A stretch of 64,000 bases of DNA from Persicitalea sp038235275 (GTDB lineage Bacteria; Bacteroidota; Bacteroidia; Cytophagales; Spirosomataceae), in assembly GCA_038235275.1 (NCBI GenBank), contig JBBSUC010000012.1, positions 1-64,000 of the forward strand, in the 5' to 3' direction. Positions within the stretch are counted from its first letter, which is position 1; every line of letters begins with the position of its first letter. A program made the position numbers and the translations under genes. Under the pieces are notes generated by a model, which worked only from the letters and a program-made list of their open reading frames with translations, had not been told where the DNA came from and searched no databases. Shown here piece by piece: positions 34,386 to 43,266 of the stretch.

Positions 34386-36965
34386 ATGAAAAAACATTTT
34401 GCCCTCTATTTCCCGATCTCTCTACTTTTTAGCTGTGGTTATCCCAGTCATGAAAAAATCACCGGGAAAAGCGAATTGGCCGTTTCCTGGGAAGTAATCA
34501 GCAATTTCGTGGGGGAGAGCGACGAGTTCGATGCCCGTTTTTATATAAAAAATAAAGGCAAAGAAGGTCTGACTGATAAGAACTGGGCGATTTTCTTCAA
34601 TATGGCACCCCGCCCTATTTTGCCCAATAAAACACCCCAAACCGCCCGCGTCGAACACATCAATGGTGACTGGTACAAACTGGTACCGGAAAGCGGATTT
34701 TCCCTGGCTCCGGGTGACTCGGTCGAGATTCGGTACACGGGTACCGAGGGAGTGATTAAGGAAACCGATGCGCCGCTTGGGCTATACATCGCCTATTATG
34801 ATAGTGAAGGCAAGGAAGAACGACTCGAGCAAATCGGAGACGCTACTGTGATTCCTTTTTCAAAAAAGGAGCAAATGTTACGCGGCAAAGCCGACCAAAA
34901 GCCCCTGCCTTCCGCCGCGCAGCGCTACTATGATAATCTTTCGCTCCATCCTTTGACCGAAGAAGAACTACTTCCCCTCATTCCCTCGCCCGTGCGAGTG
35001 GTGAAAAGCGACGGAACGTATAGACTGGATGGTAGTCAAAAAATTTCATTCGGAGAGGGGCTGGACAATGAAGCCAGTTTCTTGTCCAATCGGCTGAAAG
35101 AAATCACCAAAGTGGGTTATGCAATCAGTAGGGAGGGGCAGGGAAGTTCAGGTATCATCCTGAAAATTGGGGATGTAAAAGTTAACGGCATCAATAAAGA
35201 GGCTTATCGACTGGATATTTCGGCCGACAAAATCGTGATCGAAGGAGCCGACGCAGCGGGTGTTTTTTACGGAGTGCAAAGTCTGCTGGCGTTGATTCCG
35301 TTTGAAACCTACGGCAAAAAAAATGTCGAATTGAACGCGTTGAAAATCGAAGACGCCCCGCGTTTCCACACGCGCGGCCTGCACGTGGACGTGAGCCGGA
35401 ACTTCCAGACCAAGGAAACGATCCTCAGAACCCTCGACCTGATGGCTTTTTACAAGTTAAACCACTTTCTGCTCTATACCACCGAAGACGAAGGCTGGCG
35501 GCTGGAAATCGATGGCTTGCCGGAACTGACGGAAGTCGGCGCACAACGGCAGCATACGTCGGGCATGGATGCGCCCGCGCTGCATCCGGCCTACGGTTCG
35601 GGACCTATTGCCTATGAAGTGGGAAAATATGGCAGCGGTTATTACACCAAGGCCGATTTTGTGGAAATTCTGAAATACGCCGCTGCGCGGCACATCAAGG
35701 TGATTCCCGAATTGAATTTGCCCGGCCACGCCCTCGCCGCCATTAAGGCGATGGAAGCCCGCTATGACCGTCTGATGAAGGAGGGTAAGGAAAAGGAAGC
35801 CAACGAATACCGCCTCATCGATCCCGACGACCGCTCGAAGTACCTGTCGGCGCAGGGCTATAAGAATAACGTGGTGAGCGTGGCGCGGGAGTCGACCTAC
35901 CATTTTTACGAAAAAGTGGTGGACGAAATGGCCAAAATGTACCAGCAGGCGGGCCTGAAAATGGACGTGATTCACGCGGGCGGCGACGAAGTGGCAGAGA
36001 ATGTATGGACGGCCTCACCATTGGCGGCCAAGCTGATGAAGGAGAATCCCGCGATCAAGGATCCCAAAAACTTACAAGCCTACTTTTTTGAAAAACTGCT
36101 CGGTCGGATGAAGAAAAAAGGCCTGACCGTTCACGGTTGGGAGGAAGTGGCCTTGCTCAAAGCCGAAAATGGCAGCTACCAGCCCAACGCCGCCTTTGCC
36201 GATGGTAGCGTCGTGCCCTACATTTGGAATAACCTGTTCGATTACAAGGATTTGGGTTATCGTCTGGCCAACGCGGGTTATCCGGTGATTCTGTGCAACG
36301 TGTCCAATTTTTATTTCGATATGTCGTACAACAATGACCCCGAAGAACCCGGCCTGTATTGGGCGGGCTTCGTGGACACCCGCGACAACTGGGAGTTTGC
36401 GCCTTACAATATGTTCAGCACCACGGAGGAAACAAATTTCGGGCGGAAACTGGATATCGACCTGGATTTTAAAGGTATGGAAAAACTTCGTCCCAACGCC
36501 CGAAAAAACATCATCGGTGTGGAGGCCCAGCTTTGGGGCGAAACTGTCAAGGGACGGGCGATGCTGGAATATCTTATGCTGCCCAAAATCATGGGCTTCG
36601 CCGAAAGTGCCTGGGCCAAGGCCCGCGATTGGGAGGACATGTCGCCGGGCGAAAATCGTAAGAAAAGGGTAGGGGAGGCCTGGAATATTTTTGCCAATAC
36701 GCTGGCGGTAAAAGAATTACCCAGAATGTCGCGCTTGAACGGCGGCTATAATTGCCGAATTCCGCTGCCGGGTGCCATCGTCGAAAATGGCGCATTGAAA
36801 GCCAACGTGGCTTTTCCCGGTCTGCGCATTCGCTACACCAGCGATGGCACCGAACCCACGCAAAAGTCTAAGGAATACACCGCTCCCCTGCCGGTTTCTG
36901 GCCTAATCAAACTGAAAGCCTTCGATAAAGCCGGACGATCCAGCCGGACGGTCATCTTGAGATAA
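34386..36965 (+). CDS. Beta-N-acetylhexosaminidase (GH20), lipoprotein
   Basis: A signal peptide with Cys17 (LLFSCGY) makes it a probable lipoprotein. Domains in order: an N-terminal carbohydrate-binding CHB_HEX-type domain (about 25-165), a GH20b domain (about 190-320), the GH20 barrel (about 325-720) and a C-terminal Fn3-like CHB_HEX_C domain (to 859). The catalytic pair D534-E535 lies in IHAGGDEVAE, and RGLHVDVSRNF opens the barrel. It removes terminal GlcNAc or GalNAc from chitin oligomers or glycoconjugates outside the cytoplasm. The MFS transporter gene begins two bases after its stop, so the two are co-transcribed. Confidence 0.95.
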   Translation: MKKHFALYFPISLLFSCGYPSHEKITGKSELAVSWEVISNFVGESDEFDARFYIKNKGKEGLTDKNWAIFFNMAPRPILPNKTPQTARVEHINGDWYKLVPESGFSLAPGDSVEIRYTGTEGVIKETDAPLGLYIAYYDSEGKEERLEQIGDATVIPFSKKEQMLRGKADQKPLPSAAQRYYDNLSLHPLTEEELLPLIPSPVRVVKSDGTYRLDGSQKISFGEGLDNEASFLSNRLKEITKVGYAISREGQGSSGIILKIGDVKVNGINKEAYRLDISADKIVIEGADAAGVFYGVQSLLALIPFETYGKKNVELNALKIEDAPRFHTRGLHVDVSRNFQTKETILRTLDLMAFYKLNHFLLYTTEDEGWRLEIDGLPELTEVGAQRQHTSGMDAPALHPAYGSGPIAYEVGKYGSGYYTKADFVEILKYAAARHIKVIPELNLPGHALAAIKAMEARYDRLMKEGKEKEANEYRLIDPDDRSKYLSAQGYKNNVVSVARESTYHFYEKVVDEMAKMYQQAGLKMDVIHAGGDEVAENVWTASPLAAKLMKENPAIKDPKNLQAYFFEKLLGRMKKKGLTVHGWEEVALLKAENGSYQPNAAFADGSVVPYIWNNLFDYKDLGYRLANAGYPVILCNVSNFYFDMSYNNDPEEPGLYWAGFVDTRDNWEFAPYNMFSTTEETNFGRKLDIDLDFKGMEKLRPNARKNIIGVEAQLWGETVKGRAMLEYLMLPKIMGFAESAWAKARDWEDMSPGENRKKRVGEAWNIFANTLAVKELPRMSRLNGGYNCRIPLPGAIVENGALKANVAFPGLRIRYTSDGTEPTQKSKEYTAPLPVSGLIKLKAFDKAGRSSRTVILR

Positions 36966-36967
36966 AC

Positions 36968-38227
36968 ATGAAAAAAAGCGCCTTCCTGGTTGTTCTGATT
37001 CTTCTTATTTTCTTTGTTATTTCCTTCCTGAGCAACATTCTGGGACCGATTATTCCCGACATTGTCGAAAGTTTCGATTTGAGCCTGGGTTTGGCGGGTT
37101 TTATGCCGTTCGCCTTCTTTGTCTCTTACGGTGTGATGTCCATTCCGGCCGGGGTGCTGGTCGAAAAATACCGGGAGAAAAAAGTGCTGCTTTGGGCGTT
37201 TATGATTGCCTTTATTGGAGCAATGCTGTTTGCGCTTCTGCCGAGTTTCGCCGTCGCCTTGTTCTCTCTGTTTCTAATCGGCATCGGCATGGCGATGTTG
37301 CAGGTGGTCATCAATCCGTTACTCAGGGTAGCGGGTGGAGAAAAGCAATTTGCTTTCAACTCGGTGATGGGTCAACTGGCTTTTGGCGCGGCGTCCTTTT
37401 TGAGTCCTTACTTGTACAGTTATTTGGTGACCAATGTCCACTCGGGTAGCAAGTCGGCGATACCTCGGATTTTCGATTCGCTGGTTCCCGAAAACCTGAA
37501 ATGGGTGTCGCTGTACTGGGTCTTTGCGCTGATTGCTTTGGGAATGGTCGTCGTCATAAATTTCGTAAAGTTCCCAACCGTCGAGCTGAAAGAGGACGAG
37601 AAAATGGATACGGGTCTTGCCTTTCGCGAACTGTTGGCCGACCGAAAGGTTTTGCTATTTTTCCTGGGAATTTTCGCCTACGTCGGTACCGAACAGGGCA
37701 TCGCTAACTGGATGGTGAAATTCCTGCAAACCTACCACGGCGTCGATCCGGCTACCACGGGGGCCACCGTCATCTCCAATTTCTGGGGCTTACTTACCAT
37801 TGGTTGTTTGTTGGGTCTGGTACTTCTAAAATTTTTCGACAGCCGCAAAATACTCATGCTATTCACCGCTGGGGCTATCGTTTCCTTATTGGCAGCGCTG
37901 TTTGGGAGCCTGAACATAGCCATCGTGGCCTTTCCCCTGACGGGTTTTTTTGCCTCCGTCATGTGGTCGATCATCGTGTCGCTAGCCCTAAATTCGGTGC
38001 CGCATCACCACGGCACTTTTTCAGGAATTCTGTGCAGCGGCATCGCGGGCGGGGCGGTCGTGCCACTCATCGTGGGCGGACTCGCCGAGTGGCTTGGGCT
38101 ACGACTGGCGATGCTCTTTGTTCTGCTGACGCTCGGCTATATTTTCAGCATCGGTCTTTGGGCCAAGCCGCTGGTGAATAACGAGACAGTGAGGCTGCGG
38201 GATTTGTTCAAAACAAAAAAAGAATAA
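36968..38227 (+). CDS. Sugar MFS transporter, FucP/NagP-like
   Basis: Twelve hydrophobic helices over 419 residues, with GLAGFMPFAFFVSYGVMSIPAG, VVINPLLRVAGGE and FNSVMGQLAFGAASF, match the fucose/glucose/GlcNAc:H+ symporter family (FHS) of the MFS. It starts two bases after the GH20 hexosaminidase gene, so GlcNAc released by that enzyme is the most likely substrate (NagP-type). An inner-membrane location is expected. The following XylR-type regulator may control it. Assignment to GlcNAc rests on context only. Confidence 0.88.
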   Translation: MKKSAFLVVLILLIFFVISFLSNILGPIIPDIVESFDLSLGLAGFMPFAFFVSYGVMSIPAGVLVEKYREKKVLLWAFMIAFIGAMLFALLPSFAVALFSLFLIGIGMAMLQVVINPLLRVAGGEKQFAFNSVMGQLAFGAASFLSPYLYSYLVTNVHSGSKSAIPRIFDSLVPENLKWVSLYWVFALIALGMVVVINFVKFPTVELKEDEKMDTGLAFRELLADRKVLLFFLGIFAYVGTEQGIANWMVKFLQTYHGVDPATTGATVISNFWGLLTIGCLLGLVLLKFFDSRKILMLFTAGAIVSLLAALFGSLNIAIVAFPLTGFFASVMWSIIVSLALNSVPHHHGTFSGILCSGIAGGAVVPLIVGGLAEWLGLRLAMLFVLLTLGYIFSIGLWAKPLVNNETVRLRDLFKTKKE

Positions 38228-38305
38228 ATTGGGTCTGATATCCTTATCTTCAAAGCTTTGCCCCTTTGCTCGTTCGCCAGTCCGACCTTTTGCCTACCTT
38301 AATAA

Positions 38306-39469
38306 ATGTACAAAATCATCCTCCTCATCGACTTCGCGGAAGAATATAGTAAAGGATTGCTGAAAGGCATCTCGGCTTATTCCCGCGATTACGGTCCCTG
38401 GATATTTTGCCGGATGCCGCTCTACCATCGCGAAACGATGGGGTTGGACGGAATCCTGAAATGGGCCTTGGACTGGGGCGCGGATGGCATTTTTGGCCAA
38501 CTCTATAACGACGAAGACATCGTCAAAATCGTGCAATCAGGCATCCCTGTCATCGCGCAGGACTTCAAGGAACGCTTTAAAGAAATCCCGAACATTACGG
38601 GAGCTTACCACGAAACGGGGCGGATGGCTGCCGAATATTTTCTCAAAAAAGGTTTCAAACACTTCGCTTATTACGGCTTCGGCGACATTGTCTGGTCGCG
38701 CGAGCGAGCCGAAGGCTTTGAGGAAAGGGTTGCGGCGGCGGGGCATTCGGTGGAGTATTTTGAACACCGCAAAGCGCGTACCAGTGAGCTGTGGTATTAC
38801 AAACCCAGTTCGCTCAGTCAGTGGCTCAATTCTTTGCCCAAGCCCGTCGCCCTCATGGCCTGCGATGACAACCAAGGGCAACACATCACCGAAGCCTGCC
38901 GTTTGTCGGGACTTCGTATCCCCGAAGAAGTAGCAGTATTGGGGGTCGATAACGACGTGATGCTTTGTGAGTTGTCCGATCCCCCGCTGTCCAGTATCGC
39001 TTTGGATGTAGAAAAAGGCGGCTACGATGCGGCCAAACTGCTGGACCAAATGATTCGCAACGGCAAGACCGAAGCTTACGACATCGTTGTGAACCCTACC
39101 CAAATCGTTACCCGCCACTCGACGGATATTTACGCCACCAACGACACCTGCATCGCCACCTCTTTAAAATACATTCACCAAAACATCGACAGCAATTTAC
39201 AGGTCGATGAAGTTGTGCGGCAAGTCCCCTTGTCACGACGGGCTTTGGAAAAGCGCTTTCAGGCTATTACGGGCTATCCGGTTTATAAATATATCTTTAA
39301 TCTTCGGATAGAGAAATTTACCCAAAAACTGCTGGATACCGAGATGTCGATCTTCGAGATCGCCCTGGACATGGGCCTAACCGACAGCAAGAACATCGCC
39401 CGGCAGTTTCGGCAGGTCAAAGGTTGTACGCCCATCGAGTATCGGAGGCGGTATTTGGCTGGGAAATAA
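38306..39469 (+). CDS. XylR-type transcriptional regulator (LacI-like sensor plus AraC HTH)
   Basis: The N-terminal 270 residues form a LacI/periplasmic-binding-protein-like sensor domain (LLIDFAEEYSKGLLKGI, GIPVIAQDF, ACDDNQGQ, VLGVDNDVMLCE, PLSSIALD). The last 100 residues are an AraC-type double helix-turn-helix (LQVDEVVRQVPLSRRALEKRF and IFEIALDMGLTDSKNIARQFR). This is the XylR architecture, in which a sugar bound to the sensor changes DNA binding. It is a cytosolic protein of 387 residues, 78 bases after the MFS gene. It probably controls the amino-sugar locus to its left. A reverse copy of CAAAGGGGCAAAG lies in the preceding gap. Confidence 0.88.
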   Translation: MYKIILLIDFAEEYSKGLLKGISAYSRDYGPWIFCRMPLYHRETMGLDGILKWALDWGADGIFGQLYNDEDIVKIVQSGIPVIAQDFKERFKEIPNITGAYHETGRMAAEYFLKKGFKHFAYYGFGDIVWSRERAEGFEERVAAAGHSVEYFEHRKARTSELWYYKPSSLSQWLNSLPKPVALMACDDNQGQHITEACRLSGLRIPEEVAVLGVDNDVMLCELSDPPLSSIALDVEKGGYDAAKLLDQMIRNGKTEAYDIVVNPTQIVTRHSTDIYATNDTCIATSLKYIHQNIDSNLQVDEVVRQVPLSRRALEKRFQAITGYPVYKYIFNLRIEKFTQKLLDTEMSIFEIALDMGLTDSKNIARQFRQVKGCTPIEYRRRYLAGK

Positions 39470-39517
39470 TAGTTTAATGCCATAAATGGGTTATTCGGCT
39501 CAAAATCGAGCCAAATG

Positions 39518-39546
39518 TGAGCCGATTAATAACCATAATCGGCTCA
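39518..39546. promoter_or_regulatory. Dyad TGAGCCGATTA..TAATCGGCTCA in the regulator-reductase gap
   Basis: TGAGCCGATTA (39518-39528) pairs perfectly with TAATCGGCTCA (39536-39546) across 7 bases. Just upstream, GGCTCAAAATCGAGCC forms a second small dyad, giving repeated GGCTC/GAGCC motifs. No T-run follows, so an operator is at least as likely as a terminator. The 265-base gap holds no other feature I can support. Confidence 0.5.
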
Positions 39547-39734
39547 GTAGGAAAAATACCGTCAAAATCTTCTTTTGAACATCATATTCTGTTTTGCAGA
39601 ATTATGATTTTGTTCACGCCCAGCCCTTTTGAATATTTCTGTTTTTGCTAAACAAAAAGACTCCCGCAGACTTTATGAAGAGCGTAAGAACTGATTTTTA
39701 TCACCGCTCGGGCGGCCCCGTCATCACTAAAAAT

Positions 39735-40790
39735 ATGAAATTAACCGACTCCCTCACCCTGGGCCGTTCCGGCCTGGTGGTAAGTCCGCTCACGCTGGGT
39801 ACCATGACTTTTGGCACCGCCCGCTGGGGTGCTGACCAGAACGCTTCCCAACAAATATTCAACGCTTACGTTGATGCGGGTGGCAATTTCATCGACACCG
39901 CCGACATTTACTCGGGCGGAAAGAGTGAAGAAATGGTGGGTCAGAACATCGCCGACCGTAACCTACGCGATGACCTGGTGCTGGCGACTAAGTTTTCCTT
40001 CAACGCCCAAAAAGGTAACCCCAACGCGGGCGGCAACGGCCGCAAAAATCTCCACCGCGCCCTCGAAGGCTCGCTGCGGCGACTCAAAACCGACTACGTG
40101 GATCTCTACTGGATGCACGTCTGGGATATGGTGACGCCCGTGGAGGAGATGCTGCAATCGCTGGGCGACCTGGTGCGGGCGGGCAAAATCCGTTACTTCG
40201 GTTTCTCGGATATGCCCGCCTGGTACGCCACCAAGGCCGCCACGCTGGCGGCCGTTCATGGTGTCCCCGGCCCCATCGCCATGCAGATGGAGTATTCGCT
40301 GGTGGCCCGCCACATCGAGCAGGAACACCTACCCGCCGCCAAAGAGTGTGGGATGGGTATGTGTCCGTGGAGCCCGCTGGCGGGTGGTTTTCTGACGGGC
40401 AAATACCAGAAGTCCAATGCGCAAGAAAGTCCTGCGGGCGAAGGACGACTGAGCGGAGCCAATCCGTTTGGCGATACCAAGTTCACCGATCGCAACTGGG
40501 ATATCCTGGCGACGCTAAAAATGGTTGCCGCCGAAATGGATCGGCCGGTGGCGCAGGTGGCTTTGGCCTGGACGCTGGCGCAGCCCGGCATTACGTCCAC
40601 CATCATTGGGGCCAGCAAGTTCGATCAGGTCGAGGATAATCTGGCTTCGCTGCAAATCCGCTTTTCCTCCGACCAGATGGACGCTTTAAGCGCTGCCAGC
40701 GTTCTTGATCCAAATCATCCCGATGGATTCTTTTCGCCGGGCTTGAAGCAGATGATTTTTGGGGGAAATTCGGTGCAGGGCTGGGAGTAA
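39735..40790 (+). CDS. Aldo/keto reductase
   Basis: The NADPH-dependent aldo/keto reductase tetrad is complete counting from the ATG at 39735: D54, Y59 (DTADIYSGG), K86 (ATKFSF) and H128 (YWMHVWD). GKIRYFGFSDM, QMEYSLVAR, CPWSPLAGGFLTGKY and IIGASKFDQVEDN are typical of the YajO/YghZ-like group. The start at 39735 (MKLTDSLTLGRSGL) is preferred; earlier in-frame ATGs at 39645 and 39675 would add residues unlike the family. The product of about 351 residues is cytosolic. It is a single gene with a weak link to neighbours; substrate unknown. Confidence 0.92.
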   Translation: MKLTDSLTLGRSGLVVSPLTLGTMTFGTARWGADQNASQQIFNAYVDAGGNFIDTADIYSGGKSEEMVGQNIADRNLRDDLVLATKFSFNAQKGNPNAGGNGRKNLHRALEGSLRRLKTDYVDLYWMHVWDMVTPVEEMLQSLGDLVRAGKIRYFGFSDMPAWYATKAATLAAVHGVPGPIAMQMEYSLVARHIEQEHLPAAKECGMGMCPWSPLAGGFLTGKYQKSNAQESPAGEGRLSGANPFGDTKFTDRNWDILATLKMVAAEMDRPVAQVALAWTLAQPGITSTIIGASKFDQVEDNLASLQIRFSSDQMDALSAASVLDPNHPDGFFSPGLKQMIFGGNSVQGWE

Positions 40791-40854
40791 AATGGCTCTA
40801 GACTGATTGTTTTGTGGCAAGTTTTTTACAAAACACAACTCGAAAATTGATTTT

Positions 40855-41832
40855 ATGAAAACCAAACTACTGTCCGGGCTGATGTTGGGCACCTCCCTGC
40901 TCACCTTCACTGCCTGCGAAGACCACCGTCTAAGCCCCAACGCCGACTTCCCGGAGCGCATCGAATTCGTTGCCGAACGCCAGTACCCCGAAGGCATAGC
41001 CTATTCGCAGAAACTCGACCGATTTATCATTACTTCCCTCACCCAGGGCAAAATTGGTACCGTAAGTGCCGACGGTAAATACGAAGACTTCGTTACTGAC
41101 CCTGCCCTGATTGCCGGCGTGGGCGTGAAAGTGGCCGACAACCGGATTTTCGTGGCCAACGGCGACAATGGTGCCTCCAGTAAAAGCAGTCCGGCCACGA
41201 TGGGTAAAACGGCGGAACTGCTGGTGTTCAACATCGACTCGCGCAGTTTGGAACGTCGTGTCGATCTCGACGATTTGCTGCCCGGGGCGCGACATTTTGC
41301 CAACGACATTGCGCTGAATCCCGACGGCACGGTGTACGTGACGGATTCATTTTCTCCGGTGATTTACAAGGTCACTTCCGACGGTACACCCAGCATCCTG
41401 GTGCGTGACGATGTGCTTTTTTCCAGTCCAACTTTTGGACTCAACGGCATCGTGTATCACCCGGATGGCTTTCTGATTGTGGCCAACACGGGGGCTGGAA
41501 AGTTGTTTGAAGTGGATTTGAAAAATGGCAATGCCATCACCGAAATAGGCGGAACCGGTAACCTGCCCGGCGACGGGCTGACTTTGGTCGGCAATACCGA
41601 TTTGTATGTGGTGACGGGCGGTAACAAAGTGGCTCTGGTGCGCAGCAACAATAATTTTGCCACCGCCAGCGTGGTCGATTCCCAAACGGACGGCTACGCT
41701 CAGGCCACGACCAGTACCAATGTCAACGGTCAAGTTTTTACCCTCAATGCCCGCATTGGTGAAATCAGCGCGGCGATGGGCGATCCATCCAAGTTGAACG
41801 CTAATAATTATAGCATTCAGCGCTATAAGTGA
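40855..41832 (+). CDS. SMP-30/gluconolactonase-like beta-propeller lipoprotein
   Basis: The ATG at 40855 starts a signal peptide with Cys near residue 21 (LTFTACED), so the protein is a likely lipoprotein. The rest reads as a six-bladed beta-propeller like SMP-30/gluconolactonase and NHL proteins: PEGIAYSQKLDRFII, FANDIALNPDGTVYVTDS, GLNGIVYHPDGFLIVANTGAGKL and PGDGLTLVG. Metal-binding residues cannot be firmly assigned. The length is about 325 residues. An upstream in-frame ATG at 40807 is less likely, since it would add 16 polar residues before the signal peptide. A terminator hairpin at 41867-41900 follows. Confidence 0.82.
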   Translation: MKTKLLSGLMLGTSLLTFTACEDHRLSPNADFPERIEFVAERQYPEGIAYSQKLDRFIITSLTQGKIGTVSADGKYEDFVTDPALIAGVGVKVADNRIFVANGDNGASSKSSPATMGKTAELLVFNIDSRSLERRVDLDDLLPGARHFANDIALNPDGTVYVTDSFSPVIYKVTSDGTPSILVRDDVLFSSPTFGLNGIVYHPDGFLIVANTGAGKLFEVDLKNGNAITEIGGTGNLPGDGLTLVGNTDLYVVTGGNKVALVRSNNNFATASVVDSQTDGYAQATTSTNVNGQVFTLNARIGEISAAMGDPSKLNANNYSIQRYK

Positions 41833-41866
41833 GTAGAAAAAACCAAGCTCTCCAAGCGCTCAGATG

Positions 41867-41904
41867 GGGGCATCGGGTTCAATATTTAAACCGATGCCCC
41901 TTTT
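41867..41904 (+). terminator. Terminator hairpin overlapping the DegT gene end
   Basis: GGGGCATCGG (41867-41876) pairs with CCGATGCCCC (41891-41900), followed by TTTT. It lies 35 bases after the SMP-30-like gene. The right arm also encodes the last residues (KGHRFKY) of the convergent DegT-family gene, whose stop is at 41879. Confidence 0.82.
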
Positions 41905-43126
41905 CTTTCTGGCTCAGGCAGTATCTTTGAATTTTCAAAATCGCCGCCGCAAAAGCTGCCATGTCTTCCGCTGTTCCCAGCATGGCGTGTTGCAAAATCC
42001 AAACAGCTTCTTCACCGCAGGCTTGTTCCGCGACGGGGCAAATTACCTGAGAATAATCCACTGACTCTGGCAGGGCGTAGCACATGAAGTTTTTCTCCCG
42101 AAAAAGCGGCTGTTTATAAAGTGGATAAGGATAACCCTTGAAGCAGGGCACTCCCTCGGCGGCCAGCATTTCTACAAATTTTTCCTTCGGTAGTCCGCCA
42201 AAATAGTCTCCCCCAAATTTGAAAATATATAAATGATGGCAATGAATTGTCTCGTCCTGGCCCCGGCGCAGCGGCGTAATTCCCGCTATGCTGGAAAGCA
42301 GTTCATTGAGGAGCAGGCCATTCATATTTCGGGTTAGCGTTTGACCATCAAGCCTTTTAAGCTGGTGCGAAAGCAATACAGCCTGCATGGGCGTGAGGCG
42401 GTAATTACAGCCCGGCAGGAAGTGGTCGTACCAGGCACCTTCGGAAAGCCGTCCTACATTGCGGAGTGAGGCCATTTTGCGGTAGAGTTCGGGGTCGTTG
42501 GTAATGGCCATGCCGCCTTCGCCACTCGTCAGGTTTTTGGATGATTGAAAGCTAAAACTGCCCGCGTCGCCGATCGTGCCTAGTTTTTTGCCTTTATATT
42601 CTGCCCCGTGGGCGTGGGCGGCGTCTTCGATCACGCGCAAATTGTGTCGTCTTGCAATGGCCATAATCGCGTCCATGTCGCAGGCCTGTCCGGCGAAATG
42701 CACAGGGATGATGGCTTTGGTGCGGGATGTGATGGCCGCTTCTATTTTCGTGGGATCGAGGTTGTAGGTTTCGGGGGCGATATCTACAAACACAGGGACA
42801 GCGTTGGCTTCGACCACCGTGGAGGCCGTGGCGATGAAGGTGTAGGGGGGCACGATTATCTCGTCGCCTGGCCGGATGTCGCAGGCAATCAAAGCCAGGC
42901 GCAGCGACACCGAACCGTTCACGCAGCTTACGGCGTATTTCGTGCCGCAGTAGTGGGCAAATTCCCGCTCGATGGCTTCTACGGCGCCCGTGCAATCGGG
43001 ATTGCCCCACTGCCCGCTGCGGACGACTTCGGCCACGGCCTGTACTTCCGTTTCATCAAGGATGGGCCAGGAGAAAGTGCTTTGTACGGCCTTCTGGCCA
43101 CCGTGGAGGGCAAGTTTTTGGGACAT
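41879..43126 (-). CDS. DegT/DnrJ/EryC1/StrS-family PLP aminotransferase
   Basis: The 415-residue protein has the sugar-aminotransferase family pattern: PPYTFIATASTV, PVHFAGQACDMD, VIEDAAHAHGAEYKGKKLG with the PLP-pairing Asp168, and the PLP lysine K197 in SFQSSKNLTSGEGG. Members transaminate keto-sugars for surface polysaccharides, antibiotics or inositol-type compounds. The ATG at 43126 is clear. It stands alone, without nucleotide-sugar genes beside it, so the substrate is unknown. Its final codons overlap the terminator of the convergent gene. Confidence 0.9.
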   Translation of the reverse strand: MSQKLALHGGQKAVQSTFSWPILDETEVQAVAEVVRSGQWGNPDCTGAVEAIEREFAHYCGTKYAVSCVNGSVSLRLALIACDIRPGDEIIVPPYTFIATASTVVEANAVPVFVDIAPETYNLDPTKIEAAITSRTKAIIPVHFAGQACDMDAIMAIARRHNLRVIEDAAHAHGAEYKGKKLGTIGDAGSFSFQSSKNLTSGEGGMAITNDPELYRKMASLRNVGRLSEGAWYDHFLPGCNYRLTPMQAVLLSHQLKRLDGQTLTRNMNGLLLNELLSSIAGITPLRRGQDETIHCHHLYIFKFGGDYFGGLPKEKFVEMLAAEGVPCFKGYPYPLYKQPLFREKNFMCYALPESVDYSQVICPVAEQACGEEAVWILQHAMLGTAEDMAAFAAAILKIQRYCLSQKEKGHRFKY

Positions 43127-43266
43127 GGAGGCTGGGGTCAGTTTAGCTTTTAATACGAAACTAAATCAGATTTGGGCTACGACTACGCCCAAAATCATCC
43201 CAACTAGCCCATTCCTTTCTGTGGGTAGTATTTAGGGGCAAATCGTTCTGAATTATTCCCTCCCTA

